57,409 nucleotides of DNA from Lachnocurva sp045579705 (GTDB taxonomy: Bacteria; Bacillota; Clostridia; Lachnospirales; Lachnospiraceae). The notes under the pieces were generated by a model. It had not been told where the DNA came from. It saw nothing but the letters and a program-made list of their open reading frames with translations, and did not search any database. The stretch's first letter is position 1. Every line of letters starts with the position of its first letter. The stretch covers positions 1 to 57,409 of the forward strand of contig JAZNMP010000009.1 of assembly GCA_045579705.1 (NCBI GenBank). The letters are read 5' to 3'. Both the position numbers and the translations under genes were made by a program. Below are positions 26,570 to 35,787 of this stretch, piece by piece.

Positions 26570-28594
26570 ATGTCATCAAGTAAAGAAACAAAGAAAAAGA
26601 AGGGTAGCGTTTCAAAGAAACTGTTACTCACTGTGATTCCAATTACCGCAATCGCGATTGTAATTATCATCGGTATATTGGTAGCACGTTCAGGAGCAAT
26701 CATTAAGAATCTATCAAATGATGCTCTTACACAGGAATCAGGCAAAGAAGCAGAACAGCTTAGCAATACTATGGTAGTCCTGGAAAATACTATGGATGCC
26801 TATGTTAACTCAGTTCTCGCATCAGGTATGACTGATAAAGATCAGATTGCGAAAGCTCTTACTGATACACTGAAGGAAAGTGATTTAGTTCCTAATGGAC
26901 TCTATATCGGCCTAGAGGACAACACATGGATCGATCCTTCAGGATGGCAGCCGGATTCAGATTATGTAGTAGTACAGAAAGATTGGTATCAGGAAGGTCT
27001 TAACCATACAGATTCTTTCCAGACTGGTACTCCTTATGTAGATAGTAGTACAAAGGGATTGGTAGTTTCTATTACTAGAAAGATCACACTTGCTGATGGT
27101 AGAGTCGGTGTAGCTGCAGCTGATGTAAACCTTGATACACTCGTACAGAAGGTTTCAAAGCTTAAGCCTATGAAGACAGGTGGCGCAGTACTCCTTTCAA
27201 ACACAAATGTGCTTTCTTACTTTAAGAAAAATTTAAATGGTAAAGAAATCAGCTCAGTAAGTGACTCATATTTAAAGAAGCTTTCTGAGATGGCAAATAG
27301 CGGAAGCTATAATGGAAAAGTAACAGAAGTTAAATCTTACGACGGAAACACATATAATGATGTGTTCTCAAAGATCGAAGGAACAGACTGGACACTTATC
27401 TGTTCTGTAAACAAAGCAACAGTTTTGAAAGAACTCAACCAGTTTACATTCCTCTGTTATGCACTTATGGTTATCATGATCGTAGCTATCGCTATCATCC
27501 TTTGGAGAGTAATGAATACGATCATTACAAAACCAGTTAGAAAACTTACAGATATGATTCTCAAGATTTCTGATGGTGACTTCACAGTTAAAGTTGATAA
27601 AGGATCAAACGATGAAATCGGTATGATGAATGATGCTATGGGTGACTTCGTTGATCGTATGCATAGCACACTCGGAGATATCTCTACAGTTACTCAGAAG
27701 CTAGCTGGAGAAGCTGAGAATTCAAAGAGCGCATCAAGCACTCTTAATACACAGGCTAGAGAACAGTCTGATTCTATGGATCAGATTAAAGATACTATGG
27801 AAGGAATGGCTTCAGCTGTTTCAGAACTTGCTGATAATGCTACTAACCTTGCTCAGGAAGTATCAGACTTGATGGAAAGAGGACAGGAAACAAACAAGAC
27901 TGTTGATGCCCTCGTTACTAAAGCACAGAGTGGACAGGAAGCCCTCACTACAGTAGAAGGTGGAATCGAAGCTGTTTCATCTGCTATGACAGATATGAAT
28001 GATGTAGTTACTGAGGTTGGCGAGTCTACAGAGAAGATTAACTCTATCATCGAAATGATCAACTCTATCGCAGAACAGACAAATCTGCTTTCACTCAATG
28101 CTTCTATTGAAGCAGCCCGTGCTGGAGAGGCTGGTAGAGGATTTGCAGTAGTTGCTTCTGAAATCGGAAAGCTTGCAAATGATTCTGCTGATTCTACAAC
28201 TCAGATTGCAAATATCCTTCAGGATATCACAGCACAGATCAGAGACCTTTCAAAGAAGTCTACTGAAAACATGTCAAAGATTGAGGCTAGTACAAACGCT
28301 GTTAATACAGCTAGTGATGTATTCAAGGAAATCTTCCATGACCTCGATGTAACTGGCGACACAGTTTCAGATATGATCGATAGAGTAGGTAAGGTTGATG
28401 AGATCGCTACAAACGTAGCTGCTATTTCTGAGGAGCAGAGTGCTTCTACAGAAGAAGTTACAGCTTCTATCGATATGCTTGCTACTAGCGCAGGTCGTGT
28501 AGCTGATGAATCTATGGATGTAGATGCTTCTGCAAATACAGTTTCAGATTCTGCTACAACTATTGAAGACTATGTAAATAGATTCAAACTTTAA
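26570..28594 (+). CDS. Methyl-accepting chemotaxis protein with dCache sensor
   Basis: A 674-residue chemoreceptor: basic N-terminus, membrane helix about 18-40, extracellular dCache domain about 45-290, second helix about 295-315, HAMP about 318-370 and a long cytoplasmic coiled coil. The signalling tip is INSIAEQTNLLSLNASIEA. The ligand pocket has Tyr132, Lys137, Trp139 and Tyr140 followed later by VAAADVNL. This is close to the amino-acid-binding dCache motif, but with Lys where Arg is usual. TGGAGG precedes the start. It lies downstream of the DUF115 gene with a 118-base gap. Confidence 0.92.
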   Translation: MSSSKETKKKKGSVSKKLLLTVIPITAIAIVIIIGILVARSGAIIKNLSNDALTQESGKEAEQLSNTMVVLENTMDAYVNSVLASGMTDKDQIAKALTDTLKESDLVPNGLYIGLEDNTWIDPSGWQPDSDYVVVQKDWYQEGLNHTDSFQTGTPYVDSSTKGLVVSITRKITLADGRVGVAAADVNLDTLVQKVSKLKPMKTGGAVLLSNTNVLSYFKKNLNGKEISSVSDSYLKKLSEMANSGSYNGKVTEVKSYDGNTYNDVFSKIEGTDWTLICSVNKATVLKELNQFTFLCYALMVIMIVAIAIILWRVMNTIITKPVRKLTDMILKISDGDFTVKVDKGSNDEIGMMNDAMGDFVDRMHSTLGDISTVTQKLAGEAENSKSASSTLNTQAREQSDSMDQIKDTMEGMASAVSELADNATNLAQEVSDLMERGQETNKTVDALVTKAQSGQEALTTVEGGIEAVSSAMTDMNDVVTEVGESTEKINSIIEMINSIAEQTNLLSLNASIEAARAGEAGRGFAVVASEIGKLANDSADSTTQIANILQDITAQIRDLSKKSTENMSKIEASTNAVNTASDVFKEIFHDLDVTGDTVSDMIDRVGKVDEIATNVAAISEEQSASTEEVTASIDMLATSAGRVADESMDVDASANTVSDSATTIEDYVNRFKL

Positions 28595-28623
28595 TTTGGG
28601 GTTTATATTAATAAGGAGAAATT

Positions 28624-29280
28624 ATGAGATTTTTTATCGATACAGCAAATGTTGAGGAGATTAAACTCGCTAATGATATGGGTGTAATCGATGGGGTTAC
28701 AACTAATCCTTCCCTAATCGCAAAGGAAGGCAGAGATTATAAGACAGTACTTAAGGAAATCTCTGAAATCGTAGATGGAGCTATCTCAGGTGAAGTAAAG
28801 GCTACTACTGAGGATGCAGAAGGAATGATAGCAGAAGGAAGAGAAATCGCTGCTATTCATCCTAATATGGTAGTAAAGATTCCTATGACTGCAGAAGGCC
28901 TAAAGGCAGTAAAGGTTCTTTCTAGCGAAGGAATAAAGACAAATGTGACTTTGATATTTACTGCGAACCAGGCTTTACTGGCTGCGAATGCAGGTGCTAC
29001 ATATGTATCACCTTTCCTCGGAAGATTAGACGATATCTCTACTAGAGGTATCGACCTGATCGATGAGATTCAGGCTATCTTTGATAATTATCCGGAGATT
29101 GATACACAGATTATCTGTGCTTCAGTCAGAAATCCAATGCATGTTACAGAATGTGCACTTGCTGGTGCGGATATTGCAACAGTTCCATTTAAAGTAATCA
29201 TGCAAATGGTAAATCATCCACTTACGGATTCAGGAATTGAGAAATTCAAAGCTGATTACAAAGCTGTATTTGGTGAATAA
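28624..29280 (+). CDS. fsa: Fructose-6-phosphate aldolase/transaldolase family protein
   Basis: A 218-residue class I aldolase of the small FSA/TalC group. It opens with FFIDTANVEEI and GVTTNPSLIAKEG, and VVKIPMTAEGLKAV carries the Schiff-base lysine near residue 86. Small members act either as true transaldolases in the pentose phosphate pathway or as F6P aldolases; sequence alone does not settle which. It lies 30 bases after the chemoreceptor gene with AAGGAGAAA upstream and may be co-transcribed. A terminator follows. Confidence 0.88.
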   Translation: MRFFIDTANVEEIKLANDMGVIDGVTTNPSLIAKEGRDYKTVLKEISEIVDGAISGEVKATTEDAEGMIAEGREIAAIHPNMVVKIPMTAEGLKAVKVLSSEGIKTNVTLIFTANQALLAANAGATYVSPFLGRLDDISTRGIDLIDEIQAIFDNYPEIDTQIICASVRNPMHVTECALAGADIATVPFKVIMQMVNHPLTDSGIEKFKADYKAVFGE

Positions 29281-29287
29281 TTATAGA

Positions 29288-29319
29288 AACAGTGCTTACT
29301 TTTGTAAGCGCTGTTTTTT
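29288..29319 (+). terminator. Terminator after the FSA-like gene
   Basis: A 12-bp stem (29288-29299 with 29304-29315, one G-T mismatch/wobble) with TTTT loop and T-run. Confidence 0.88.
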
Positions 29320-29325
29320 CTTTTG

Positions 29326-29334
29326 TGTTATAAT
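29326..29334 (+). promoter_or_regulatory. Extended -10 promoter of the phosphohexomutase gene
   Basis: TGTTATAAT gives an extended -10 (TG-n-TATAAT) placed right after the preceding terminator and 53 bases before the start. No good -35 is seen, as is common with extended -10 promoters. Confidence 0.6.
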
Positions 29335-29386
29335 GATAGCGATTTTTTATAAAGGGAAGATATAAGAAAGAACGGTGGAGGAAAGT

Positions 29387-31069
29387 ATGTTTATTGATGA
29401 ATATAAACGCTGGTCAGAGATGGATCTAATCGATCCTGATTTAAATGCAGAACTCAATTCTATTAAAGATGATGAGGAAGCTATCAAAGACCGCTTTGCA
29501 GTAGCTTTGAAGTTCGGTACTGCAGGACTGCGAGGAACACTTGGCGCTGGAACAAACAGAATGAATATCTGGGTTGTTCGTCAGGCTACTCAGGGTGTAG
29601 CTGATTGGGTAAAGACTGAAGGTGGAAACCAGACAGTAGCTATCAGCTATGACAGCAGATTAAAAAGCTGGGATTTCGCAAAGGAAGCAGCAGGAGTACT
29701 CGCTGCAAACGGAATTAAAGTTCGTATTTATGATGCGCTTATGCCTGTTCCAGCACTTAGCTTTGCTACTAGATATTATAAATGTAATGCAGGTATCATG
29801 ATTACAGCTTCACATAACCCGGCTCAGTACAATGGTTATAAAGCTTATGGTCCAGACGGTTGTCAGATGACAGATGATGCAGCTGCAGTAGTATACGATT
29901 CTATTCAGAAGACAGATGTACTTACAGGTGCGAAATTTATGTCTTTTGCAGAAGGCGTAGAGCAGGGACTTATCAAGTTCGTAGGAGATGATTGTAAGGA
30001 AGCTTTCTATGCTGTTATCGAAGAGAGACAAGTTAGACCAGGTCTCGCAAAGACAGCTGGACTCAAGCTCGTTTACTCACCTCTTAATGGTACAGGTCTC
30101 ATTCCTGTAACTAGAGTTTTGAAGGATATGGGTATCACAGATATCACTATCGTACCGGAACAGGAATATCCGAACGGATATTTCACAACATGCTCTTATC
30201 CAAACCCTGAAATCTTTGAAGCTTTGGAAAAAGGTTTGGAACTTGCAAAGGAAACAGGAGCAGACCTTATGCTTGCTACAGATCCTGATGCAGATAGAGT
30301 TGGTATAGCTATGAAATGTCCAGATGGTTCTTATGAACTGGTATCTGGAAATGAAATGGGCGTATTGCTTCTCGACTATATCGCTTCATCTCGTATCGAG
30401 AATGGCACTATGCCAAAGAATGCGGTAGCTGTTAAATCACTCGTTTCTACACCGCTTGCAAATGAAGTTGCAAAGCATTATGATGTAGAACTTCGTGAGA
30501 CACTTACTGGTTTTAAGTGGATTGGTGATCAGATTGCCAGACTTGAAGCCGATGGTGAAGTAGACAGATTTATCTTTGGATTTGAAGAGAGCTACGGTTA
30601 CCTCGCTGGTCCTTATGTTCGTGATAAGGATGCTGTAGTAGCATCTATGCTCATCTGCGAGATGGCTGCTTACTATAGAAGCATCGGTTCTTCTATCAAA
30701 GAACACCTCGAGGAAATCTATAAGCAGTATGGACGTTTCCTCAATGAAATCGATAGCTTCTCATTCCCGGGACTTTCTGGAATGGATACTATGTCAGGTA
30801 TCATGGATTCACTTAGAAAGAATCCACTTACAGAAATCGCTGGAACAAAGGTTGCTGAATTTATCGATTATGAAGATACAGCTTCAACTGGACTTCCTAA
30901 GTCAAATGTACTTCGTTTCAATCTGGAGAATGGCGAGACAGTTATCGTTCGTCCTTCTGGAACAGAACCTAAGATCAAGATTTACTATACAACAAAGGGC
31001 TCAGATTTAGCAGAAGCAAAGGCTCGTAGAAACGCACTTTCTGATGCTATTAAGCCTATAATGAAATAG
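29387..31069 (+). CDS. Phospho-sugar mutase (phosphoglucomutase/phosphomannomutase)
   Basis: A 560-residue alpha-D-phosphohexomutase. It has the phosphoserine loop TASHNPAQYNGYKAYG near 140, the metal-binding DPDADRVG near 300, the sugar loop FGFEESYGYL near 405 and the phosphate-binding RPSGTEPKIK near 520. It interconverts hexose-1- and hexose-6-phosphates, and would channel glucose-1-phosphate from cellobiose phosphorylase or galactose metabolism into glycolysis. The start is ATG 29387 after GGAGGAAAG; the in-frame GTG at 29375 overlaps that site. Confidence 0.93.
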   Translation: MFIDEYKRWSEMDLIDPDLNAELNSIKDDEEAIKDRFAVALKFGTAGLRGTLGAGTNRMNIWVVRQATQGVADWVKTEGGNQTVAISYDSRLKSWDFAKEAAGVLAANGIKVRIYDALMPVPALSFATRYYKCNAGIMITASHNPAQYNGYKAYGPDGCQMTDDAAAVVYDSIQKTDVLTGAKFMSFAEGVEQGLIKFVGDDCKEAFYAVIEERQVRPGLAKTAGLKLVYSPLNGTGLIPVTRVLKDMGITDITIVPEQEYPNGYFTTCSYPNPEIFEALEKGLELAKETGADLMLATDPDADRVGIAMKCPDGSYELVSGNEMGVLLLDYIASSRIENGTMPKNAVAVKSLVSTPLANEVAKHYDVELRETLTGFKWIGDQIARLEADGEVDRFIFGFEESYGYLAGPYVRDKDAVVASMLICEMAAYYRSIGSSIKEHLEEIYKQYGRFLNEIDSFSFPGLSGMDTMSGIMDSLRKNPLTEIAGTKVAEFIDYEDTASTGLPKSNVLRFNLENGETVIVRPSGTEPKIKIYYTTKGSDLAEAKARRNALSDAIKPIMK

Positions 31070-31093
31070 TTTATTAGAATAGCAGATAATCAA

Positions 31094-31133
31094 AAAAGCT
31101 ACTTTTTCCATCGATGTGAAAAAAGTAGCTTTT
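31094..31133. terminator. Bidirectional terminator
   Basis: AAAAGCTAC plus T5 (31094-31107) pairs with A5 plus GTAGCTTTT (31120-31133), between the convergent mutase and DUF1858 genes. Confidence 0.9.
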
Positions 31134-31152
31134 AATAATTCAAATAGAAATA

Positions 31153-31377
31153 TTACTCAGCGAGTTTCTCTTCTAATATGTGGTTTACGTAATCGATTAC
31201 TTCGTCTGGATTAAGTCCGTGAACCATAGATGCTTCCTCGACTGTTTCACCCTGTGATGCAGGACATCCTACACATCCCATTCCACAATCCATGAGAGCT
31301 GTGATTGCATCTGGATATTCGCGGATGACATCCATAATAATCATATCTTTAGTAATATATTCTTTAACTTCAGACAT
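31153..31377 (-). CDS. DUF1858 domain protein
   Basis: A 74-residue protein consisting of one DUF1858 domain, with the cysteine motif CGMGCVGCP near residues 31-39. Such small proteins often accompany hybrid-cluster or metal/nitrosative stress genes, and the cysteines may bind a metal or cluster. AGGAGG lies upstream on the minus strand. It is divergent from the ArsP_2/manganese-type transporter gene, so metal homeostasis is a possible shared theme, not proven. Confidence 0.9.
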   Translation of the reverse strand: MSEVKEYITKDMIIMDVIREYPDAITALMDCGMGCVGCPASQGETVEEASMVHGLNPDEVIDYVNHILEEKLAE

Positions 31378-31482
31378 TTGTATACCTCCTAATTTACTTA
31401 ACTAAGGAGTTATTATATCAGCATAATTTCACTAATACAAGAAAATAGAGATTTGATTTTGCAAAATTTAATTCAAAAGATT

Positions 31483-31553
31483 TGCAAACCAGTTGCATTT
31501 TGAAAAAATAGGCGTATAATGAAACACGGTTTTTAAAATGCAATAGAGTTGCA
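31483..31553 (+). promoter_or_regulatory. Promoter with two identical-format operators TGCAA-N5-TTGCA
   Basis: TTGCAT (31493-31498), a 16-base spacer and TATAAT (31515-31520) form the promoter. Two inverted repeats with the same spacing, TGCAA-N5-TTGCA, lie at 31483-31497 (overlapping the -35) and 31539-31553 (downstream of the -10). This placement is typical of a dimeric repressor, probably metal-responsive given the gene controlled. The regulator itself is not in the window. Confidence 0.8.
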
Positions 31554-31578
31554 ATTTGTATTTGAAAGGATATAAATC

Positions 31579-32433
31579 GTGTTAGATATAGTATTAGAAA
31601 CTGGTTTAGATACGGTTAAAATCATTCCGTTTTTGTACCTGACATTTCTGCTCATGGAGTATCTCGAGGATGTAGCGAAGACAGGATCGATTAAGCTGTT
31701 AAAGAGATTTCCCGCTATAGGACCAGTAGTAGGTGCGGTGGCGGGTACTTTTCCACAGTGCGGCTTCTCAGCTGCTGCAGCTTCATTATATTCAGGAGGA
31801 GTTATAACGCTCGGAACCTTGATTGCGATATTTTTGTCTACATCAGATGAGATGATTCCGATTCTGATTTCGGAAAAAGCTCCCCTTACGACGATACTCT
31901 CCATCGTTGGAGTGAAATTTGCTATCGGTTTGATATCAGGTTTACTCATTGATGTCCTGTTTAGGATATGGAATCGCAGACATCCACATACGGAGCATCA
32001 TATTCATGATATGTGCGAAGATGATCACTGCGGATGTGAGGAGAATCATAATATCTTCCTGGCTTCATTAAAGCATACGTTGGAAGTCGTTGTATTTATC
32101 TATGTGATTTCTCTGGTAGCTGCTTTTTTAATAGAAGGCATTGGTCAGGATAATCTGTCTGCTTTCTTAGGAAGAAATGAAATCCTGGGAATATTCTTAT
32201 CAGGTATCATCGGTTTGATACCAAACTGTGGTGCTTCAGTAGCCTTGACTACACTATACCTTAAAGGTCTGATTACTTATGGACAGGTTATGACGGGATT
32301 GCTGGTTAGCGCTGGAGTAGGATTATTAGTCCTGTTTAGAACTAATCGTAGAAATATCAAAGGTTCTATTTCCATCGTTGTCTTGTTGTATATAGTCGGC
32401 GTAATATGGGGAATGATTCTTCATATGATTTAA
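31579..32433 (+). CDS. ArsP_2 family heavy-metal/putative manganese transporter
   Basis: A 284-residue polytopic membrane protein. Two half-repeats each carry a helix-breaking cysteine motif, FPQCGFSAAAASLYSGG (about 53-70) and IPNCGASVALTTLYLKG (about 213-230). Between them is a His/Cys-rich loop (about 133-160: HPHTEHHIHDMCEDDHCGC) that should bind metal. This is the PF11449-type family, annotated as a putative heavy-metal or manganese exporter; the substrate is unproven. The start is GTG 31579, with GAAAGGA eight bases upstream. A paired operator controls it. Confidence 0.82.
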   Translation: MLDIVLETGLDTVKIIPFLYLTFLLMEYLEDVAKTGSIKLLKRFPAIGPVVGAVAGTFPQCGFSAAAASLYSGGVITLGTLIAIFLSTSDEMIPILISEKAPLTTILSIVGVKFAIGLISGLLIDVLFRIWNRRHPHTEHHIHDMCEDDHCGCEENHNIFLASLKHTLEVVVFIYVISLVAAFLIEGIGQDNLSAFLGRNEILGIFLSGIIGLIPNCGASVALTTLYLKGLITYGQVMTGLLVSAGVGLLVLFRTNRRNIKGSISIVVLLYIVGVIWGMILHMI

Positions 32434-32545
32434 ATGCCTTTAATCGTTTTATATGGCAAATATATTGTCTTTTTTGCACTTTTTTTTCGACCTATATGTA
32501 TTATAATTAACGTTGGTAATTTGAAATTATAGGGAGGAACTACAT

Positions 32546-33790
32546 ATGGGCACACCAAAGTTAGAAGTGTTAAAAGAGGTATATGGAGGAGATTTCGAAC
32601 GTGCTGTAACACGTTTTGAAGATATATACACTAAGTTTAAGAATGAATTCCCTGATTCTGAGCCAGAATTCTATACAGCACCTGGTCGTACAGAAATCAT
32701 CGGAAATCATACAGATCATAATGGCGGACACGTAATCGCTGGATCGATTTCGCTCGATTCTATCGGTGCAGCCGCAAAAAATGGAACTAACATCCTTCAT
32801 CTATTTAATGAAGGTTACGGTGAGTTTTCTATCGACGTTACTAAGCCAGAAGAGTGTCCAAAGGAATCAGGAACTATTTCTTTGCTCGCTGGAATGGCAG
32901 AGTATCTCAATAAGAATGGATATAACATCGGTGGTTTTGATGTTTATGTTACTACAGAAGTTATTTCATCAGCAGGTGTTTCATCATCAGCTTCGTTTGA
33001 AATGTTACTTATGGCAGTAATCAATGATTTGTTTAATGATGGAAAGCTTTCGTTTGCAGATTATGCAAAGGCTGGTCAGTATGCTGAGAATGTATATTGG
33101 AACAAGGCTTCAGGCCTTATGGATCAGATGGCCTGTGCGGTAGGTGGACCTATCCTACTTTCATTTAAAGACGAGATAACCTATGAGAAGATTCCTTTTG
33201 GATTCGGCGATTATGGCTATGACATGGTTATCATAAACACAGGAAAGGGCCATGCAGATTTATCAGAGGATTACTCAGCTGTTCCAAATGAGATGAAGGC
33301 AGTTGCTGCTGCGCTTGGAGCAGACAGACTTTGCAATACTTCACTCGAGGCTCTAGTTTCAAATATGAATGAAGTGGTCGAGAAGGTTGATAATGATAGA
33401 GCAATCCTCAGAGCTATTCATTACTTTACAGAGGATCAGAGAGTTCTCAATATGGTAGATGCGGTTGAGAACAAAGATTTTGAAACTATCCTAAGTCTCA
33501 TCAAAGAGTCTGGTGTTTCTTCTTATGATCAGTTACAGAATGTATTCACAAATGCTAATCCTACAGAACAGAAGATTACATTAGCGCTTGCTATTACTCG
33601 TTTATTCCTTGATAAGAAGGGTAGAGGTATTTGCAGAGTTCATGGTGGTGGATTTGCTGGAGTTATTCAGACTATTCTTCCTCATGAGGACTTAAATGAA
33701 TATGTGGAGTATATGAGTAAGTACTTTGGTGCTGAGAATGTATATCCTATGAATGTACGTGCAGTTGGAGCTGCTCATTTGGAAAAATAA
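32546..33790 (+). CDS. galK: Galactokinase
   Basis: A 414-residue GHMP kinase with the galactokinase signature GRTEIIGNHTDHNGGHV (about 48-64), the ATP loop SSAGVSSSASFEMLL near 140 and the C-terminal GGGFAGVIQ near 375. It phosphorylates galactose to galactose-1-phosphate in the Leloir pathway. A strong AGGGAGGAA precedes the ATG, and TATAAT lies at 32502-32507. galT and galE are not adjacent, so the rest of the pathway must be elsewhere. It ends in its own terminator. Confidence 0.93.
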   Translation: MGTPKLEVLKEVYGGDFERAVTRFEDIYTKFKNEFPDSEPEFYTAPGRTEIIGNHTDHNGGHVIAGSISLDSIGAAAKNGTNILHLFNEGYGEFSIDVTKPEECPKESGTISLLAGMAEYLNKNGYNIGGFDVYVTTEVISSAGVSSSASFEMLLMAVINDLFNDGKLSFADYAKAGQYAENVYWNKASGLMDQMACAVGGPILLSFKDEITYEKIPFGFGDYGYDMVIINTGKGHADLSEDYSAVPNEMKAVAAALGADRLCNTSLEALVSNMNEVVEKVDNDRAILRAIHYFTEDQRVLNMVDAVENKDFETILSLIKESGVSSYDQLQNVFTNANPTEQKITLALAITRLFLDKKGRGICRVHGGGFAGVIQTILPHEDLNEYVEYMSKYFGAENVYPMNVRAVGAAHLEK

Positions 33791-33803
33791 ATTAAAAAGT
33801 AAG

Positions 33804-33842
33804 AATCCGCTATTAGGTTAATCCTAGTAGCGGATTTGCTTT
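33804..33842 (+). terminator. Terminator after galK
   Basis: AATCCGCTA (33804-33812) pairs with TAGCGGATT (33828-33836), with an inner AGG/CCT pair and a T-rich tail. Confidence 0.85.
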
Positions 33843-33946
33843 TGTGAATAATTATATTTTTATTAAATTTTCTCATTAGGTATGTAATTTGCTAATAATA
33901 ACTGTATAAATATATGTATAAGATGGTTTATAGACAGGAGGAAATT

Positions 33947-35662
33947 ATGTTTCTAAAAAACTTGATTTCGTTGGATGTAAACAAGCTTCATAATTATTCA
34001 TTTAAGAAGAAGTTTGAAGTCTCGTTTAGAAGGATGATTACCTATATGGTAGTTGCTGTAGTAGCGCTGGCTATAACTGCTATGATTGCAGCGCAAGGTG
34101 TTTATCGAATTTATAAAACATATTATGCAGAACAGACTATTCAGGCGGAAATTCGTATTGATATGCAGGCGCTTACAAAGTCATATTTATGGGCTTTAAG
34201 TGCTTCGGATGAAACAATTCGCCAGGAACAGCTCGATAAAGCGAGCGAGAAATATAAAGAATTCGATGCTAATCTAAATGCGTTAAAGGAAGTGTATACG
34301 GGACACGAGGATTTATCTAATATTCAGAAAGACTTAAAAGCAGCTGAAGCTGAGGGAAGTACACTTTCAGATATGTTTAAAGATGGTAGTAAGAAGAGTG
34401 AAATCTTTAAACAGTATAATGATAAGCTCTATCCAGCTATCGATGTAGCGGTACAGGATTTTAAGAAAGTATCGACTGAGACTACAGATCAGGCTGAGGC
34501 AAGTTTCAATAGAGTCATTATGATGGTTGCAGTTGCGTTACTTATTACGTTCTTCATTGTTGTTGCAACATTATTATATGTTCGTAATATGAGAAAACAG
34601 CTAGAAGAGGCTATCGTAGTTCCGGTTGAAGAATTAAAAGATGCCGCTTCGCTCATGGCAGAAGGAAAACTTACAGAAATCGATATTAAATATGAATCAG
34701 AGGATGAGCTGGGACAGCTTGCAGATGATTTGAAAGCATCTACTCAGGAAACAGAGGCAATCGTTAAGGATATTTCCGAGACGCTTGATAGAGTGGCAGG
34801 AGGAGATTTTACTTCAGGAAGTTTGAACCCGGATATTTATATTAATGATTATAATCCGATTAAGGTTTCACTTGATGATATAACTAGCAAACTATCGGCT
34901 ACCCTGGGGATGGTCAAAGATTCATCATCACAGGTATCTGAAGGCGCACTAAATATGAGAGAAGGTGCAAATGGATTAGCTGAGGGAGCTACAGATCAGG
35001 CAGCAGCTATCGAAGAATTAACCGCTTCTGTTCAGACTGTTAGCTCACAGACACACGATATGGCTGATTCGGCAAATCGTGGAAGTGCGATGGTTGTTCA
35101 GGTTAAAGATGATGTAGCTGTAGGTGCTGAGAAGATGTCACAGGTTACTGAGGCGATGAGTAGTATTACAAATGCTTCAAATGAAATCGCTACGATAGCA
35201 AATACTATCGAAGATATCGCTTCACAGACAGCGCTCCTTTCGTTAAATGCTTCTATTGAGGCTGCACGAGCTGGAGAAGCCGGTAGAGGATTTGCTGTTG
35301 TAGCTGATGAAATCAGCACATTGGCACAGAATTCTTCAGAGGCTGCTAAGCATACTCAGGAACTTATTAATGATACCCTTCGTCAGATAGAAGGAGGAAA
35401 TGCTGTAGTTACTGAGACTCAGGATGCGCTTATAAAGGTTAAAGAGTCAGTAGATGAAGTCGTATCTATCATTCAGGAGACTGGAGAAATCGCTTCATCT
35501 CAGGCACAGAGTATGAAAGAAATCAGCGAAGGAATCGAACAAATTTCTGGAGTTATTCAGGCGAATACGGCTACTGCACAGCAGTCCAGTGCAGTATCAC
35601 AGCAGCTTTCTAATCAGAGTGAGAATCTGAATCATCTGATAGATCAGTTTAAGATTCGCTAA
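33947..35662 (+). CDS. Methyl-accepting chemotaxis protein with 4-helix-bundle-like sensor
   Basis: A 571-residue chemoreceptor. It has a membrane helix near 30-55, a short all-helical extracellular region (about 55-190) resembling 4HB_MCP sensors, a second helix near 190-212, HAMP, and the signalling domain with tip IEDIASQTALLSLNASIEAA. The start is ATG 33947 after CAGGAGG; the longer frame from 33914 runs through the ribosome site. Terminators flank it, so it is transcribed alone. Confidence 0.92.
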   Translation: MFLKNLISLDVNKLHNYSFKKKFEVSFRRMITYMVVAVVALAITAMIAAQGVYRIYKTYYAEQTIQAEIRIDMQALTKSYLWALSASDETIRQEQLDKASEKYKEFDANLNALKEVYTGHEDLSNIQKDLKAAEAEGSTLSDMFKDGSKKSEIFKQYNDKLYPAIDVAVQDFKKVSTETTDQAEASFNRVIMMVAVALLITFFIVVATLLYVRNMRKQLEEAIVVPVEELKDAASLMAEGKLTEIDIKYESEDELGQLADDLKASTQETEAIVKDISETLDRVAGGDFTSGSLNPDIYINDYNPIKVSLDDITSKLSATLGMVKDSSSQVSEGALNMREGANGLAEGATDQAAAIEELTASVQTVSSQTHDMADSANRGSAMVVQVKDDVAVGAEKMSQVTEAMSSITNASNEIATIANTIEDIASQTALLSLNASIEAARAGEAGRGFAVVADEISTLAQNSSEAAKHTQELINDTLRQIEGGNAVVTETQDALIKVKESVDEVVSIIQETGEIASSQAQSMKEISEGIEQISGVIQANTATAQQSSAVSQQLSNQSENLNHLIDQFKIR

Positions 35663-35686
35663 TATAATATGATTATAATGATTGAG

Positions 35687-35724
35687 TGGGAGGCACCTTT
35701 GAAGGTCGCCTCTCATTTTTTTTA
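35687..35724 (+). terminator. Terminator after the second chemoreceptor gene
   Basis: A stem of about 13 bp (35687-35699 with 35702-35715, one bulge and one wobble) is followed by T9. Confidence 0.88.
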
Positions 35725-35787
35725 AGAAGTCCTTTTTTTAGTACAACGAAGTGTAGTAGACTAGAGAATAGATAGGAGGAGAAGATT

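Noticed and set aside
31378..31578. Metal or cofactor riboswitch before the ArsP_2-like gene
   Set aside because: The leader is short and AT-rich with no recognisable yybP-ykoY or similar fold; the paired operators explain the control better.
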